From NCBI GenBank assembly GCA_013153635.1, contig JAADDZ010000026.1, positions 56,652-120,651 on the forward strand: a DNA stretch of 64,000 bases, in the 5' to 3' direction. Both the position numbers and the translations under genes were made by a program. The notes beneath the pieces are model-generated. The model did no database searches. It was not told the origin of the DNA and was given only the letters and a program-made list of their open reading frames with translations. Below are positions 53,714-63,487 of this stretch, in pieces (the stretch's first letter is position 1; every line of letters starts with the position of its first letter). The DNA comes from Aquificota bacterium. GTDB lineage: Bacteria; Aquificota; Aquificia; Aquificales; Hydrogenothermaceae.

Positions 53714-54514
53714 ATGATAAGAGCCCTTTGGACATCAGCATCAGGAATGGAAGCACAACAGATAAACCTAGATGTAATATCCAACAACATAGCAAACGTA
53801 AATACAACAGGTTTCAAGCGAAGTAGAGCAAACTTCGAAGACCTAATATACCAGACGATAAGAGACCCGGGAGTCATGAGTTCCAATCAAAACAGAGTAC
53901 CCTCTGGAATACAGATAGGACTTGGAGTAAAACTATCAGATGTTTCAAAAATACACTCCCAAGGAAGCCTAATAAAAACAGACCGAAACCTAGACCTAGC
54001 CATTCAAGGAGACGGATACTTTAGAATAGAACTTCCAAACGGAGGAGAAGCATACACAAGAGCAGGGAATTTCCACATAGATAATGAAGGATTCCTAGTA
54101 ACCTCTGAAGGTTACAGGCTAAGCCCAAACATACAAATAAGCTCACCAGAAACCTTAGTAAGCATATCCATAAGCCCCAACGGAAAAGTATTCCTAGTTA
54201 GAAACGAAGGAGGTCAACAAACAACAGAAGAGCTAGCAGACATAAAACTCTACAAATTCATAAACCCAGCAGGACTAAAATCAATAGGACAAAACCTATA
54301 CCTATTCACAGATGCATCAGGAGAACCAGTAGAAGGAGACCCAAATACAGACGGATTTGGGAAAATAGCACAAGGCTTCCTAGAAGCCTCAAACGTTAAC
54401 ATCGTAGAAGAAATGGTAAACCTAATAGTAGCTCAAAGAGCATACGAAATAAACTCAAAAGGGATAATAACCGCAGATGAAATGCTTAGAACAGTTGGAA
54501 CTCTCAAATCCTAA
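53714..54514 (+). CDS. flgG: Flagellar distal rod protein FlgG
   Basis: A 266-residue protein. It begins MIRALWTSASGMEAQQINLD, with SNNIANVNTTGFKRSRANF, RNLDLAIQGDGYFRI and the C-terminal VEEMVNLIVAQRAYEINSK, all as in FlgG. AAAGGAGG precedes the ATG. The end overlaps flgA by 38 bases. Confidence 0.96.
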   Translation: MIRALWTSASGMEAQQINLDVISNNIANVNTTGFKRSRANFEDLIYQTIRDPGVMSSNQNRVPSGIQIGLGVKLSDVSKIHSQGSLIKTDRNLDLAIQGDGYFRIELPNGGEAYTRAGNFHIDNEGFLVTSEGYRLSPNIQISSPETLVSISISPNGKVFLVRNEGGQQTTEELADIKLYKFINPAGLKSIGQNLYLFTDASGEPVEGDPNTDGFGKIAQGFLEASNVNIVEEMVNLIVAQRAYEINSKGIITADEMLRTVGTLKS

Positions 54515-55433
54515 AAAAACCATACTTCTGCTCCTCCTCCTTTCCCTTTTTTATACTAGTTATCCAGCATCAATCAATCTAAAAGAATTTGCAACAGTCC
54601 AAACAGAAAAAATATATCTAAAAGATATAGCCACCATAAAAACAAAAAACACAGAATTCAAACAGTTTCTAGAAAGAATCCCCATAGACAAAGCACCCCC
54701 ACCACAAAAAACAAAAGTCATAACCCCTCAAAAAGTAATAACCACCCTAAAATACTACCATCTAGACACAACAACGATAAAAATAACAGGAAACAAAACA
54801 ATAGTCGCATCAGCCCAAAGAGAAATTCCCCAACAACAGATAAAAAAAGAGATAACAACCTTCCTAAAAAACAGCTATCCAAAAATAAAGATAAACAGCA
54901 TACACCTACCACCTACCAAAATATACACTCCAAAAAACTACCAAACACAAATCCAAATTCGAAAAAAAACAAAAAACTACATATACATAGACTACACAAT
55001 AACCTACAGCAACAAAAAAACAAAAATCCCAATATCAGTAAAATACTCCCAAACAAAAAAAATCATAATAGCAAAACACCAAATCCCAAAAGGACACAAA
55101 ATAACTGAAGAAGACCTAAAAACTGTCGAAATGTCTAATGTTCGAGATGAATTTATCGAAAATATAGAACAGGCAGTAGGAAAAATAGCAAAAAGAAAGA
55201 TACCAAAAGACAGCCCGATAAAAGAATACGACCTAAAACCAGACTTTATAATAAAGAAAAAAGACAGAGTAAAAATAATCTATGACAGTGGAACAATAAG
55301 AGTAGAACTAACAGGAATAGCACTAGAAAATGGAGAAAAAGGAAAAACAATAAAAATTAAAAACTTATCATCAGGAAAAAAGATAAAATGCAAAATAATA
55401 GACCAAAAAACAGTCTTATATATAGGAAAATAA
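54477..55433 (+). CDS. flgA: Flagellar P-ring assembly chaperone FlgA
   Basis: A 318-residue periplasmic protein that helps P-ring assembly. A signal-like segment (KKTILLLLLLSLFYTSYPAS) begins at about residue 13. The C-terminal SAF domain has KHQIPKGHKITEEDLKTVEM, IAKRKIPKDSPIKEYDLKP and LSSGKKIKCKIID. The start is uncertain: the ATG at 54477 lies inside flgG with a poor ribosome-binding site, and a TTG at 54495 is possible. It has extreme A and C content. Confidence 0.88.
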   Translation: MKCLEQLELSNPKKTILLLLLLSLFYTSYPASINLKEFATVQTEKIYLKDIATIKTKNTEFKQFLERIPIDKAPPPQKTKVITPQKVITTLKYYHLDTTTIKITGNKTIVASAQREIPQQQIKKEITTFLKNSYPKIKINSIHLPPTKIYTPKNYQTQIQIRKKTKNYIYIDYTITYSNKKTKIPISVKYSQTKKIIIAKHQIPKGHKITEEDLKTVEMSNVRDEFIENIEQAVGKIAKRKIPKDSPIKEYDLKPDFIIKKKDRVKIIYDSGTIRVELTGIALENGEKGKTIKIKNLSSGKKIKCKIIDQKTVLYIGK

Positions 55434-56089
55434 CCATAACCGCCCTAACTATCCTAATTGTAGGGTGTGCAACAAAACAACCCCAAAAACCCCAACAACA
55501 CAGCAATATACCCCCAAAAGAGATAACAAAATACCAAAAGAGACCACCGGGTTCACTATTTACAGGAAATCCAAACAACCTCTTCACCGACGATAAAGCC
55601 TTCCAAGTTGGAGACATAATCACAATAAAAGTTATCGAAAACCCAACAGGCTTTGGAAGTGCATCAACAAAAGCAAAAGAACAAGCCAACCTCGGGCTAG
55701 ATTTCCCTTCAGTAACAATACTAGGAAAACAGATACCAAAACAGACCCCAGTAGCATCAGTAAAAACAGCATCAGGACAGAACTACCAAGGGACAGGAGA
55801 TACCTCACGAAAAGCCAAACTGATAGCAACCATTTCAGCCCGAGTAACAAAAGTATATAAAAACGGAAACCTATACATAGTAGGTAAAAAAATAATAAAA
55901 ATAAACAACGATACCCAACAGATAACAATATCTGGAATAGTAAAACCCACATACATACAGCAAGATAACTCAATACTTTCAACCCAAATATCCGATATGT
56001 ATGTAGAATATAACGGAAAAGGATATATAACAGACAGTCAGGAGCCGGGATGGTTAACAAAAATATTAACAAAAATATGGCCTTTTTAA
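55388..56089 (+). CDS. flgH: Flagellar L-ring protein FlgH
   Basis: A 233-residue outer-membrane lipoprotein. The lipobox is in LTILIVGCAT, with Cys near residue 27. RPPGSLF and QVGDIITIKVIENPTG match FlgH, as does ISGIVKPTYIQQDNSILSTQ (usually ISGVVRPxDI). It overlaps flgA by 46 bases and flgI by 40, if the starts are right. AGGA precedes the start at some distance. Confidence 0.93.
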   Translation: MQNNRPKNSLIYRKITITALTILIVGCATKQPQKPQQHSNIPPKEITKYQKRPPGSLFTGNPNNLFTDDKAFQVGDIITIKVIENPTGFGSASTKAKEQANLGLDFPSVTILGKQIPKQTPVASVKTASGQNYQGTGDTSRKAKLIATISARVTKVYKNGNLYIVGKKIIKINNDTQQITISGIVKPTYIQQDNSILSTQISDMYVEYNGKGYITDSQEPGWLTKILTKIWPF

Positions 56090-57165
56090 TAGGTTTTCTA
56101 ATACTATCTCTTACCCAATTCGTGTTCCCAAAAGAAACAAAAATAGGAACAGAAGTCAACGTAATGGGAGTTAGAACCAACTATCTAACAGGATACGGAA
56201 TAGTAGTAGGTCTAAACGGAACAGGAGACGGAACAACCAGCAGGTTCACCCTATTTAGCATAGCTAACATGCTTCGTAAAATGGGAATATTCATAGACCC
56301 TAACCTAGTTAGGACTAGAAACGCCGCCGCTGTAATAGTAACAGCAAACATGCCCCCATTTGCAAAATCAGGAATGAGATTCGACGTTACAGTAGCATCT
56401 ATGGGAGACGCAAAAGACATAGGAAACGGAGTTCTAATAAGAACACCCCTATTTGGAACAGACGGAAAAGTCTATGCATTCGCCCAAGGAACAGTATCTA
56501 CAGGAGGAGGTTTTACCATATCTAACAAAGGAGGAAAACTACAAAAAAACTTCTCCACAACAGGAGTAATCATAGACGGAGGAATAATAGAAAAAGACCT
56601 ACCCTTTAGCATAGAAAACATAGAAAAAATAAAACTCACCCTAAAACACCCAGACTTCTCAAAAGCATTCAGCATAGAAGAAGCTATAAACAAAACCTTC
56701 GGTAAAAATATAGCAAAAGCCCTAGACACATCAACAATAGAACTAACAATACCCAAAAAAGAAGACCCAGTAGCCTTTCTATCCAAAGTGATGAACATAA
56801 AAATAAAAACAGACAGCGAACCAGTCGTCGTCATATATGAAAGAACAGGCACAGTAATAATGAGTGGAGACATAAAAATAGATACCCCTGTGTACGTATC
56901 TCACGGCAACATATACGTAGCAGTAGTAAAACGCCCAGTAATCTCCCAACCAGCACCATTCTCCACAGGACAAACCATAGAAACAGAACAAGTAAAAACA
57001 AAAATCGTAGAAGAAACAGGAAGAATATTTGAGATAGACTCCCCAAAACTAAAAGACCTAGTAAAAGTATTAAACGAACTAGGAATATCACCAAGAGACC
57101 TAATAGCAATAATACAAGCCATAAAAAACGCAGGAAAATTACACGCAAAAATAGTAGTAATGTAG
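56050..57165 (+). CDS. flgI: Flagellar P-ring protein FlgI
   Basis: A 371-residue periplasmic ring protein. After a signal peptide (MAFLIGFLILSLTQFVFPKE from the tenth residue) come NYLTGYGIVVGLNGTGD, RNAAAVIVTANMPPFAKSG and DVTVASMGDAKDIGNGVL, all FlgI marks. AGGAG stands 5 bases before the ATG at 56050, which favours this start over the ATG at 56077. flgJ follows 10 bases later. Confidence 0.96.
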   Translation: MVNKNINKNMAFLIGFLILSLTQFVFPKETKIGTEVNVMGVRTNYLTGYGIVVGLNGTGDGTTSRFTLFSIANMLRKMGIFIDPNLVRTRNAAAVIVTANMPPFAKSGMRFDVTVASMGDAKDIGNGVLIRTPLFGTDGKVYAFAQGTVSTGGGFTISNKGGKLQKNFSTTGVIIDGGIIEKDLPFSIENIEKIKLTLKHPDFSKAFSIEEAINKTFGKNIAKALDTSTIELTIPKKEDPVAFLSKVMNIKIKTDSEPVVVIYERTGTVIMSGDIKIDTPVYVSHGNIYVAVVKRPVISQPAPFSTGQTIETEQVKTKIVEETGRIFEIDSPKLKDLVKVLNELGISPRDLIAIIQAIKNAGKLHAKIVVM

Positions 57166-57175
57166 GGAGGAAAAC

Positions 57176-57475
57176 ATGAACAAAATAAACCAAACAACCC
57201 CATACTGGGACGTAAAAAACCTAAAAAACATAAAAACAGCCCAAGAAGCATCACAAACATTCGAAGCATTCTTTATAAAAACATTACTAAAAGAATTTAG
57301 AAAAACTATCCCTGAAGGACTATTTAACACCTCCTTCTCATCAAAAATGTACCTAGACCTATTCGATATGCAAATAGCCCAGACCATAAGCCAAACAGAC
57401 CAACTTGGGATAAAAGAACATATACTAACCGGACTAAACCAGATAAACGCCTCAAAAATATACAGGCAAAAATAA
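57176..57475 (+). CDS. flgJ: FlgJ-like rod-binding protein (no hydrolase domain)
   Basis: A 99-residue protein matching the N-terminal rod-capping part of FlgJ: QTFEAFFIKTLLKEFRKTIP and YLDLFDMQIAQTISQTDQLG. The peptidoglycan hydrolase domain of enteric FlgJ is missing, as in many other phyla, so a separate lytic enzyme is expected. GGAGG precedes the ATG. It touches flhA by one base. Confidence 0.87.
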   Translation: MNKINQTTPYWDVKNLKNIKTAQEASQTFEAFFIKTLLKEFRKTIPEGLFNTSFSSKMYLDLFDMQIAQTISQTDQLGIKEHILTGLNQINASKIYRQK

Positions 57476-59562
57476 TGGAAGAAACCATCACACTTATTTT
57501 CACCAGATTCCAAAAATACGCAGACGCAATAATAGTCATACTAATATTAGCGATACTAGGCTCTATGATACTACCAGTACCACCCTTTTTATTAGACATA
57601 CTCCTTACCTCAAGTATAACATTCTCCTTAGTAATACTTATGGCAACCATATATATAGGAAACCCTTTACACCTTAGCTCCTTTCCCTCCCTACTTCTAC
57701 TAGCAACACTATTTAGACTAGCCCTAAACGTAGCCTCAACTAGAAGAATACTCCTCCACGGACACGAAGGACCAGACGCCGCAGGACAAGTAATCCAATC
57801 CTTTGGAGAATTCGTAGTCGGTGGAAGTTATATAGTAGGAATAATAGTATTCATCATACTAGTAACAATAAACTTCATAGTAATCACAAAAGGAACAGAA
57901 CGAATATCAGAAGTAGCCGCAAGATTCACATTAGACGCACTACCGGGAAAACAGATGGCTATAGACGCTGACCTAAACGCCGGTCTCATTGACGAAAAAG
58001 AAGCCCAAAAAAGAAGACAAGAAATCGCAAAAGAAGCAGACTTCTATGGAGCAATGGACGGAGCAAGCAAATTTATAAGAGGAGACGCCATAGCAGGAAT
58101 CATAATAACCCTAGTAAACATCATCGGAGGGATAACCATAGGAATGCTCCAGTACGGTATGCCTCTAGAAACAGCCCTACAAAACTTCACAATCCTAACA
58201 ATCGGAGACGGCCTAGTTAGCCAAATTCCCGCTTTACTAACATCTACAGCGGCAGGTTTAATGGTAACTAGAGCAATATCAGAAACAGACCTAGGACATG
58301 AGATATTCAACCAGCTAACAGGATACCCAAAAGCCCTTCTAATGGCATCTGGAGCATTATTCATAATGGGTATAATTCCCGGAATGCCTACAATTCCATT
58401 CTTTTTACTAGGAACACTCCTAGCGCTAACAGCATACATGGTAGAAACCTCCATAAAAGAAAAGCAAAAACAACAATCAGAAGAAAAAGCAAAAGAACTT
58501 ATAAAAAAATCAGAAGAAAAAGAAGAAAGACCAGAAGATTTCATAACTCAACCAGAACCCCTAGCCCTAGAAATCGGATACGCCCTAATACCATATGTAG
58601 ACGAAAACCAAAACGGAGAAATAGTAAAAAGAATAAAAGCCCTTAGAAAAACTTTAACAAAAGAACTAGGAATAATTATCCCCCTCATACACATAAAAGA
58701 CAATCTAGAGCTAAAACCCGGAGAATATAGAATCCTACTAAAAGACATAGAAATCGCAAAAGCACAAATCCAGCCGGGAAAACTACTCGCAATAGATACA
58801 GGAACAACCAGAGGGAAAATAGAAGGAGAACCAACAAAAGAACCAACATTCGGACTAAACGCCTATTGGATAGACGAAAGCCAAAAAGAAAAAGCAAAAA
58901 TGTTAGGATACACAATAGTAGACATACCAACAATAATAACAACCCATCTATCTGAAACAATAAAAAAACATGCCCACGAGATACTAGGAAGAGAAGAAAC
59001 AAAAAAACTGATAGATAAAATAGCAGAAAAATATCCAGTGATAAAAGAGATAGTACCAGACCAAGTCCCATTAAACATCATACATAGAGTACTTCAAAAT
59101 CTACTAAAAGAAGGAATCCCAATAAAAGACCTACTAACAATAATAGAAACCCTTTCCGACAACATAATAAAAACAAACGACCCAGACATACTAACAGAAT
59201 TTGTAAGACAGTCTCTATCTCGATTAATCACAAATCTATACGCAAAAGAAAACACTCTATACGCAGTAAGCCTCTCCCCATCAGTAGAAAACTACATACT
59301 AGAAAAAATAAAAGAAAATGACGGAAATCTTCCACCATTAGACCCAATATTTGTACAGAAACTAGTATCAAATCTAGTAAAACAGGTAGAACAGTTTGTA
59401 CTCCATCAAGCAAATCCAGTTTTACTTACATCACCCGCAATCAGAAGATATGTAAAACAGATAATCCAACCATATTTAAACAACTTTTCAGTCTTATCTT
59501 ATTCAGAGATAGAGCCGAAAGTAAAAGTAAACATATTATCAACGGTGGAAGTTGAATGGTGA
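57475..59562 (+). CDS. flhA: Flagellar export gate protein FlhA
   Basis: A 695-residue export protein with about eight membrane helices in the N-terminal half and a large cytoplasmic domain. Family blocks are FPSLLLLATLFRLALNVAST, GEFVVGGSYIVGIIVFIIL, FTLDALPGKQMAIDADLNAG and GDAIAGIIITLVNIIGG. The TTAAGLMVTR-type motif reads STAAGLMVTRA. It overlaps flhF by 7 bases. Confidence 0.97.
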   Translation: MEETITLIFTRFQKYADAIIVILILAILGSMILPVPPFLLDILLTSSITFSLVILMATIYIGNPLHLSSFPSLLLLATLFRLALNVASTRRILLHGHEGPDAAGQVIQSFGEFVVGGSYIVGIIVFIILVTINFIVITKGTERISEVAARFTLDALPGKQMAIDADLNAGLIDEKEAQKRRQEIAKEADFYGAMDGASKFIRGDAIAGIIITLVNIIGGITIGMLQYGMPLETALQNFTILTIGDGLVSQIPALLTSTAAGLMVTRAISETDLGHEIFNQLTGYPKALLMASGALFIMGIIPGMPTIPFFLLGTLLALTAYMVETSIKEKQKQQSEEKAKELIKKSEEKEERPEDFITQPEPLALEIGYALIPYVDENQNGEIVKRIKALRKTLTKELGIIIPLIHIKDNLELKPGEYRILLKDIEIAKAQIQPGKLLAIDTGTTRGKIEGEPTKEPTFGLNAYWIDESQKEKAKMLGYTIVDIPTIITTHLSETIKKHAHEILGREETKKLIDKIAEKYPVIKEIVPDQVPLNIIHRVLQNLLKEGIPIKDLLTIIETLSDNIIKTNDPDILTEFVRQSLSRLITNLYAKENTLYAVSLSPSVENYILEKIKENDGNLPPLDPIFVQKLVSNLVKQVEQFVLHQANPVLLTSPAIRRYVKQIIQPYLNNFSVLSYSEIEPKVKVNILSTVEVEW

Positions 59563-60803
59563 TAAATATTTACGAAGGATACACCCTAGAAGAAGCCATA
59601 CAAAAAGCAAAAGAAGAACTTGGAGAGAACATAAAAGTCCTACACTACGAAATAACAGAACAAAAAACATGGATACCCTTTAAAAAAAGAAAAAAATACA
59701 AAGTCTTCATAGAACAAACAGAAGAAGAAACTGAAAAATTCGACACCCAACTAGAAGAAATATATAGCCACCTAGAAGAAGAACCCCAGATACAAGAAGA
59801 AGAGATAAACACATACTCTTTTACAAACCTAACACCCAAAAACCAAACACCACAACAGCCAAACACCCCAGAAATAGACTATCAAAAACTACTAGAAAAA
59901 ATAGAAACCATTATAGACAAAAAACTTCAAAACATAACACCACCTCCTCTAAACCCAAACCAAAACGGTATCTGTAATGAAGAGATAAACGAAATCCTAA
60001 AAGAATTCACAGGAGAAGCTATAGACCTTATAAAATATCTAATAGAAAGAGAAGTAGACCCACAAGTAGCAAAAGAGATAGTAAAAGTCTCATGTGGGTT
60101 AGACCTAGACAGCAACAAAATGGACTTAACCACACCTACCTTTAAAGAAGCAGTACTAAAAGGAATCAGAGAGAAAATAACCTTTACTGGAAACTTCGAC
60201 AAAACAGAAAACCAGCTAAAAGTCATAACATTCGTAGGACCAACAGGAGTAGGAAAAACAACAAATCTATTCAAAATAGCATCAGAGCTAATCATAAACA
60301 AAGACCTTAAAGTAGGAGTAATCAGTACAGACACATTCAAAGTAGGAGCAGTACAACAAGCAAGAGCATACTCTAGCATTTTGAACATACCATTTTACAC
60401 AATAACCGACTCAAAAAACCTAAAAAAAACCCTCCTAGAACTGTCAAACATGGACATAATACTCATAGATACAGTAGGAAGAAGCCACTATGACTACTGG
60501 AGACTAGGAGAAATAAAAGAAATACTTAGCGGTGGAACAGATTGGATGGAAGTGGTATTAGTACTAAGCTGTAACTACAAGTACAAAGAAGCTCTAGAAA
60601 TAGTAAACAGATACAAATCATTCTTCTACGTAAGCTCCTTACTTTTCACAAAAGTAGATGAAACCAAAACACCGGGAATACTACTAAACCTCCCATACAA
60701 AACAAAACTGCCCCTATCCTATCTAAGCACAGGACAGAGAGTTCCAGAAGACATAAAAATACTAAACCCTGAAAACTTAACAGAATACATATTAGGTGAA
60801 TAA
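59556..60803 (+). CDS. flhF: Flagellar SRP-like GTPase FlhF
   Basis: A 415-residue GTPase that sets flagellum position and number. The N-terminal part (about 1-130) is basic then acidic and low in complexity. The NG domain has FVGPTGVGKTTNLFKIA (about residue 226-242), VISTDTFKVGAVQQARAYS and LIDTVGRSHYD. The partner flhG follows immediately (TAATG). This pair usually means polar flagella. Confidence 0.94.
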   Translation: MVINIYEGYTLEEAIQKAKEELGENIKVLHYEITEQKTWIPFKKRKKYKVFIEQTEEETEKFDTQLEEIYSHLEEEPQIQEEEINTYSFTNLTPKNQTPQQPNTPEIDYQKLLEKIETIIDKKLQNITPPPLNPNQNGICNEEINEILKEFTGEAIDLIKYLIEREVDPQVAKEIVKVSCGLDLDSNKMDLTTPTFKEAVLKGIREKITFTGNFDKTENQLKVITFVGPTGVGKTTNLFKIASELIINKDLKVGVISTDTFKVGAVQQARAYSSILNIPFYTITDSKNLKKTLLELSNMDIILIDTVGRSHYDYWRLGEIKEILSGGTDWMEVVLVLSCNYKYKEALEIVNRYKSFFYVSSLLFTKVDETKTPGILLNLPYKTKLPLSYLSTGQRVPEDIKILNPENLTEYILGE

Positions 60804-61657
60804 TGGAAGAACAAATTCAGGGACTTAGAGAACTAATAGGAAAAGAAGACAAATTTGTAAACAGCAAATTTATATCCATAGCCAGTGGAAAAGGCGGTGT
60901 AGGAAAAACAAACTTTGCAGTAAACTTTGCATACATACTAGCCAACAACTTTGGAAAAAAAGTACTTCTCATAGATGCAGACATAGGAATGGCAAATGTA
61001 CACATACTCCTAAATGCTGACTTGAAAAAAAATATAAAAAAAATAATAGACGGAGAAAACATAGAAAATCTAGTGATGAACATAAAAGGATTTGATACCT
61101 TGTTTGGTTTTTCAGGTATAGATAGTATAGCTGAACTAGAAGACTTCAGAATACACAAACTCATATATCAACTAAACAAAATATCCCAAAAGTACGACTA
61201 CATCATTATAGACAACTCACCGGGAATAGGAGAAAAAGTCATAAGCTTCCTTAGAGCTTCCAACTCCTCATACATAATAACAACCCCAGAACCAACAGCC
61301 ATAATGGACTCATACGCCCTTATAAAATCACTATACAAACTCTACAGATACTCAAGATTCAAAATAGTAGTAAACATGTGTAAAAGAAAATTTGAAGAAA
61401 AAGAAGTATTCAATAAATTAAACTTCTCTGCAAACAAATTCCTAAATCTGAACCTAGAACTAGCAGGGAAAATATCATTTTCTCAAAACCTAGAAAAATG
61501 CGTAAAAGAAAAAAAACTAATCGCCGAAGTATACCCATCAGACCCATATACCATAGACCTAAAAAACATAGCATCAAAAGAAGTAGGAGAACCTATAAAA
61601 GAAAAAAATAACAACTTCTGGGAAAAAGTACTAACCTTTTTAAAACAAAGAGTATGA
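60803..61657 (+). CDS. flhG: Flagellar number regulator FlhG (MinD-like ATPase)
   Basis: A 284-residue deviant-Walker ATPase. The N-terminal EQIQGLRELIG resembles the FlhF-activating DQAxxLR motif. The P-loop is IASGKGGVGKTNFAVNFAY (about residue 26-44), with LIDADIGMANVHILL and YIIIDNSPGIG. It limits flagellar number together with FlhF. A sigma-28 gene follows 1 base later. Confidence 0.93.
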   Translation: MEEQIQGLRELIGKEDKFVNSKFISIASGKGGVGKTNFAVNFAYILANNFGKKVLLIDADIGMANVHILLNADLKKNIKKIIDGENIENLVMNIKGFDTLFGFSGIDSIAELEDFRIHKLIYQLNKISQKYDYIIIDNSPGIGEKVISFLRASNSSYIITTPEPTAIMDSYALIKSLYKLYRYSRFKIVVNMCKRKFEEKEVFNKLNFSANKFLNLNLELAGKISFSQNLEKCVKEKKLIAEVYPSDPYTIDLKNIASKEVGEPIKEKNNNFWEKVLTFLKQRV

Positions 61658-61658
61658 A

Positions 61659-62291
61659 ATGAGTACCAAAATAAAACAAAAGAAAAAAGAAGAACTAATA
61701 CTAGAACATCTACCGTTAGTAAAAAAAGTAGCCGCAAAAATCTACCACAAACTACCAGACTGCGACCTAGAATTTGACGACTTAGTAAACACAGGAATAA
61801 TAGGACTGATAAAAGCTATAGACAAATACGACGAAAGAAAAGCCAAATTCTCCACCTACGCTTACATAAAAATAAGAGGAGAAATATTAGATTTCCTTAG
61901 AAGCATAGAAGTAGTACCTCGTTCTGTAAAAGACAAAATAAAAAAAGAGTACGAAAACACCGACGAACTTAGTATCCCCCTTTCAAACACAGCAGTACTA
62001 GTATCTATAGAAAAAGCCATATACGACAAAGACCCAACCCTAAAACTAATAGACACTCTAGTATCACAAAAAATATCCCCAGAAGAGCATATAATAAAAC
62101 AAGACCTAAAAGAAAAAATCCTAAAAGCTATGGAAAAACTATCCCACAAAGAAAAAGCGGTATTACAAATGATATTCTTTGAAGAAAGAGACCTTAAATA
62201 TATATCTTTAGAACTAGGCATATCAATATCAAGAGTATCCCAGCTAAAAACAATAGCAATTCAGAAAATCAAAACCATTTTAAAACTCTAA
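61659..62291 (+). CDS. fliA: Sigma-28 family sigma factor FliA (second copy, flagellar operon)
   Basis: A 210-residue sigma factor at the end of the flagellar operon. Region 2 has DLVNTGIIGLIKAIDKYD and YIKIRGEILDFLRSIEVVPR. Region 3 is shortened compared with the copy at 17188 (243 residues). Region 4 ends with LGISISRVSQLKTIAIQKI. The flhF-flhG-fliA order is the classical place for the flagellar sigma factor. Compared with the first copy, several residues differ in the -10 and -35 recognition segments. Confidence 0.92.
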   Translation: MSTKIKQKKKEELILEHLPLVKKVAAKIYHKLPDCDLEFDDLVNTGIIGLIKAIDKYDERKAKFSTYAYIKIRGEILDFLRSIEVVPRSVKDKIKKEYENTDELSIPLSNTAVLVSIEKAIYDKDPTLKLIDTLVSQKISPEEHIIKQDLKEKILKAMEKLSHKEKAVLQMIFFEERDLKYISLELGISISRVSQLKTIAIQKIKTILKL

Positions 62292-62341
62292 ACTCACCTC
62301 AAAACATTATCAACACCAGATAAAAATATCTAAGTTTTTAG

Positions 62342-62347
62342 TATAAT
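62342..62347 (+). promoter_or_regulatory. Putative -10 box of the porin gene
   Basis: TATAAT lies 45 bases before the porin ATG, in TTTTTAGTATAATAAC. A weak AGATA/TATCT hairpin just upstream may end the flagellar transcript. GGAGG precedes the ATG. Confidence 0.45.
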
Positions 62348-62392
62348 AACACCTTTTATAAAATCACAAATAAGACAATACGGAGGTATCTT

Positions 62393-63379
62393 ATGAAAAT
62401 AAGACAGATAATAATACATACAACAGCTATATCATGTATATCATATGCCCAAGAAATCACAGAAAAACCCTTTATACTTGAACACTTATATCATACCCAC
62501 AAAGTAGACCTTACGAACACAACAGTCTATCAACAGATAAGAGATTTTGGAGCATTTTACAACACAACAAACATCTTTTTTTCTTACTACCTTACCCAAA
62601 AAGACCACTTTTTCGTCAGTTTATCTATAGCTCTTGGCAACGGTATCGTATCCTACACCCAAAAACTTGGATACTCTGTAGAACCTACAGGCGCAAACTT
62701 AGAAGATTATATAGAAAACATCAATGATACAGGGAGGAAACACCTTACAGAGGTATGGTACCACAAACAAGCTACCAAACTTGACTTAGTTGCTGGGCTT
62801 ATAGACAGTGCATCTTTTGTAGACGAAAATAGATTCGCCAACGATGAAAATGTACAATTCTTAAATAATGCCTTTATAAACAACCCTGTACTTAATATGC
62901 CTTCTTTTAATCCCGGATTATATATACGAATACCTTACAAAAACATAGAATACAAATTTTTATTCATGGATAACGAACCCACAAAAGGTAACTTTTCTAT
63001 ATTCCAAGTAAATTACACCAAAAACGACCTCATAATCCGACCGTACATCTACAAAACTTTCGGCATAAAGAAAAGTGAAGGATTTGGTATATCTGGAGAT
63101 TACTCAACAAAAAACACAGGATACTTTTTTAGAGTAGGAATCCCATTTTATCAAGAATCCCAATTCTACAGTGTAGGTATCCAAAAAACCAACATAGATA
63201 CAAAAGACAAAATAGGGATAGCCCTTGGAATGTTAAACAAAGACAAAAATGCATACATGTCAGAAATTTACTACAACAAAGAAATAAGTTCCCATATAGT
63301 ATTAACCCTTGATTTTCAATACACAAAAGAAAACGAAGAAGATTTTATAGTAGGAAGTAGGGTTTACCTAAGTTACTAA
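62393..63379 (+). CDS. Outer-membrane porin, OprB-like
   Basis: A 328-residue exported protein. A short signal-like N-terminus (MKIRQIIIHTTAISCISYA) precedes a beta-rich chain ending with an aromatic residue (GSRVYLSY), typical of barrel proteins. The block LVAGLIDSASFVDENRFAND resembles the carbohydrate-selective porin OprB family. It is shorter than most OprB. Substrate unknown. It has its own promoter-like box and is not clearly part of the flagellar operon. Confidence 0.75.
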   Translation: MKIRQIIIHTTAISCISYAQEITEKPFILEHLYHTHKVDLTNTTVYQQIRDFGAFYNTTNIFFSYYLTQKDHFFVSLSIALGNGIVSYTQKLGYSVEPTGANLEDYIENINDTGRKHLTEVWYHKQATKLDLVAGLIDSASFVDENRFANDENVQFLNNAFINNPVLNMPSFNPGLYIRIPYKNIEYKFLFMDNEPTKGNFSIFQVNYTKNDLIIRPYIYKTFGIKKSEGFGISGDYSTKNTGYFFRVGIPFYQESQFYSVGIQKTNIDTKDKIGIALGMLNKDKNAYMSEIYYNKEISSHIVLTLDFQYTKENEEDFIVGSRVYLSY

Positions 63380-63487
63380 AAATTATAATTATGCATATTA
63401 TTCTAATAAATATTTTATTCTTTCAAATTTAAGAAAATTGAATAACTTACGAAACCATTAAACAGAAAAAACAAAAAGGAGGTTAGA

